From assembly GCA_031555505.1 (NCBI GenBank), contig JAVBUH010000021.1, positions 1-24,352 on the forward strand: DNA of 24,352 nt, read 5' to 3'. This DNA is from JAJDIA01 sp031555505 (lineage in GTDB: Bacteria > Bacteroidota > Bacteroidia > Bacteroidales > Tannerellaceae). Of this stretch, positions 23,941 to 24,352 are shown one piece after another; the stretch's first letter is position 1; every line of letters begins with the position of its first letter. Below the pieces are notes generated by a model. The model ran no database searches, was not told the origin of the DNA, and saw only the letters and a program-made list of their open reading frames with translations. Position numbers and translations under genes: made by a program.

Positions 23941-24352
23941 TTACAGGTTGTTGATAACATCGGGGGTGAGTTTGATGAGCTCTGCAATATCTTCTACGCT
24001 GACGCCCTTGCGTTTCATTTCACGGGCGATACGGAGTAGTTCTTCCCGAGCTTCTTCCCGGGCTTCCTCCCGGCCTTCTATCCGGCCTTCTTCGCGGCCT
24101 TGCTTAATCCCCTTTTGTGTTGCTCCTTCCATGGTCCCGAGTAAGTCGTAGTAAACCCGGAGGCTGTTTTCGTACTTATCTCGTTCTTCGGGAGAAAGAG
24201 CGGAAACATCAGCAATCTCTTCGAGCTTCTCGAAGACGGCCTTCTTTGCTTTAAATGGCATGCGTTCCAATGTTTTCAAATTTTTAAGTACATAAATCCA
24301 TCTCTCAAAATTCGAACGGCATTCGTTCTCCTCTTTGGTAAACAGCGGCAAA
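23941..24352 (-). CDS. Rpn/PDDEXK_2-family nuclease, C-terminal part (5' end outside window)
   Basis: The reading frame is open to the window edge, so only the last 137 or so codons are seen and the catalytic PD-(D/E)XK region is missing. The visible part matches the C-terminal half of Rpn family proteins, recombination-promoting nucleases often labelled putative transposases. It has a helical segment (ERMPFKAKKAVFEKLEEIADVS, LSPEERDKYENSL), then a charged repeat of the GREEGR/EGREEAREEAREE type, then a short helix-turn-helix-like end (MKRKGVSVEDIAELIKLTPDVI). The repeat is built of near-identical 12-base units at about 24040-24100 on the plus strand and can vary in length by slippage. Such genes are common in multiple copies in Bacteroidetes. 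It converges on the ABC cluster. Confidence 0.85.
   Translation of the reverse strand, partial: LPLFTKEENECRSNFERWIYVLKNLKTLERMPFKAKKAVFEKLEEIADVSALSPEERDKYENSLRVYYDLLGTMEGATQKGIKQGREEGRIEGREEAREEAREELLRIAREMKRKGVSVEDIAELIKLTPDVINNL

Overview
The window looks like a chromosome segment of a Bacteroidales bacterium, possibly Tannerellaceae/Parabacteroides-like. The genus is an inference. It rests on the Wza/Wzc pair, a DUF3332 lipoprotein, a periplasmic GH2 beta-galactosidase, the absence of clear Shine-Dalgarno sites, a BT0820-like HAD protein, very large FtsX-type ABC permeases, an Rpn-type nuclease and moderate GC.

Layout. 1-384: a truncated palindromic intergenic element and a small ORF of unknown nature. 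385-3579 (minus strand): a polysaccharide export pair, a Wza-like outer-membrane lipoprotein followed by a Wzc-like tyrosine autokinase. 3763-4308 (plus): a DUF3332 lipoprotein, followed by a strong hairpin. 4452-7790 (plus): a secreted LacZ-type GH2 enzyme. 7791-8300: a second, complete palindromic element, then a 20-26 bp tandem repeat array that grows out of the 3' end of hydF. 8301-11970 (minus): hydE-hydG-hydF, a compact operon for assembly of the [FeFe]-hydrogenase H-cluster; the hydrogenase itself is not in the window. 12206-12682 (minus): a small HAD-family protein. 12683-13402: a pyrimidine-rich spacer, a third palindromic element, and a regulatory region that reads as a sigma-54 promoter with two upstream dyads. 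13403-23886 (plus): one MacB/LolD-type ABC ATPase followed by four tandem paralogous permeases of about 780 residues. 23941-24352 (minus): the 3' part of an Rpn-family nuclease gene, converging on the ABC cluster, with a terminator in between.

How the genes fit together. Wza and Wzc are adjacent partners for export of a capsule or exopolysaccharide. HydE, HydG and HydF act in one pathway. The ATPase and the four permeases are probably one regulon: the ATPase carries the nucleotide-binding function for permeases that have none, and the sigma-54 type promoter with paired enhancer-like sites suggests induction by a bacterial enhancer-binding protein encoded outside the window. No HlyD-type adaptor or TolC-type channel lies in the window.

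The most unusual signals are the sigma-54/UAS arrangement ahead of an ABC system with one ATPase and four permeases, the near-identical gene junctions between permeases 1-2 and 2-3 (recent duplication or gene conversion), a family of roughly 300-350 bp palindromic elements in which one copy has its central loop inverted, and the repeat array extending from the hydF stop codon.
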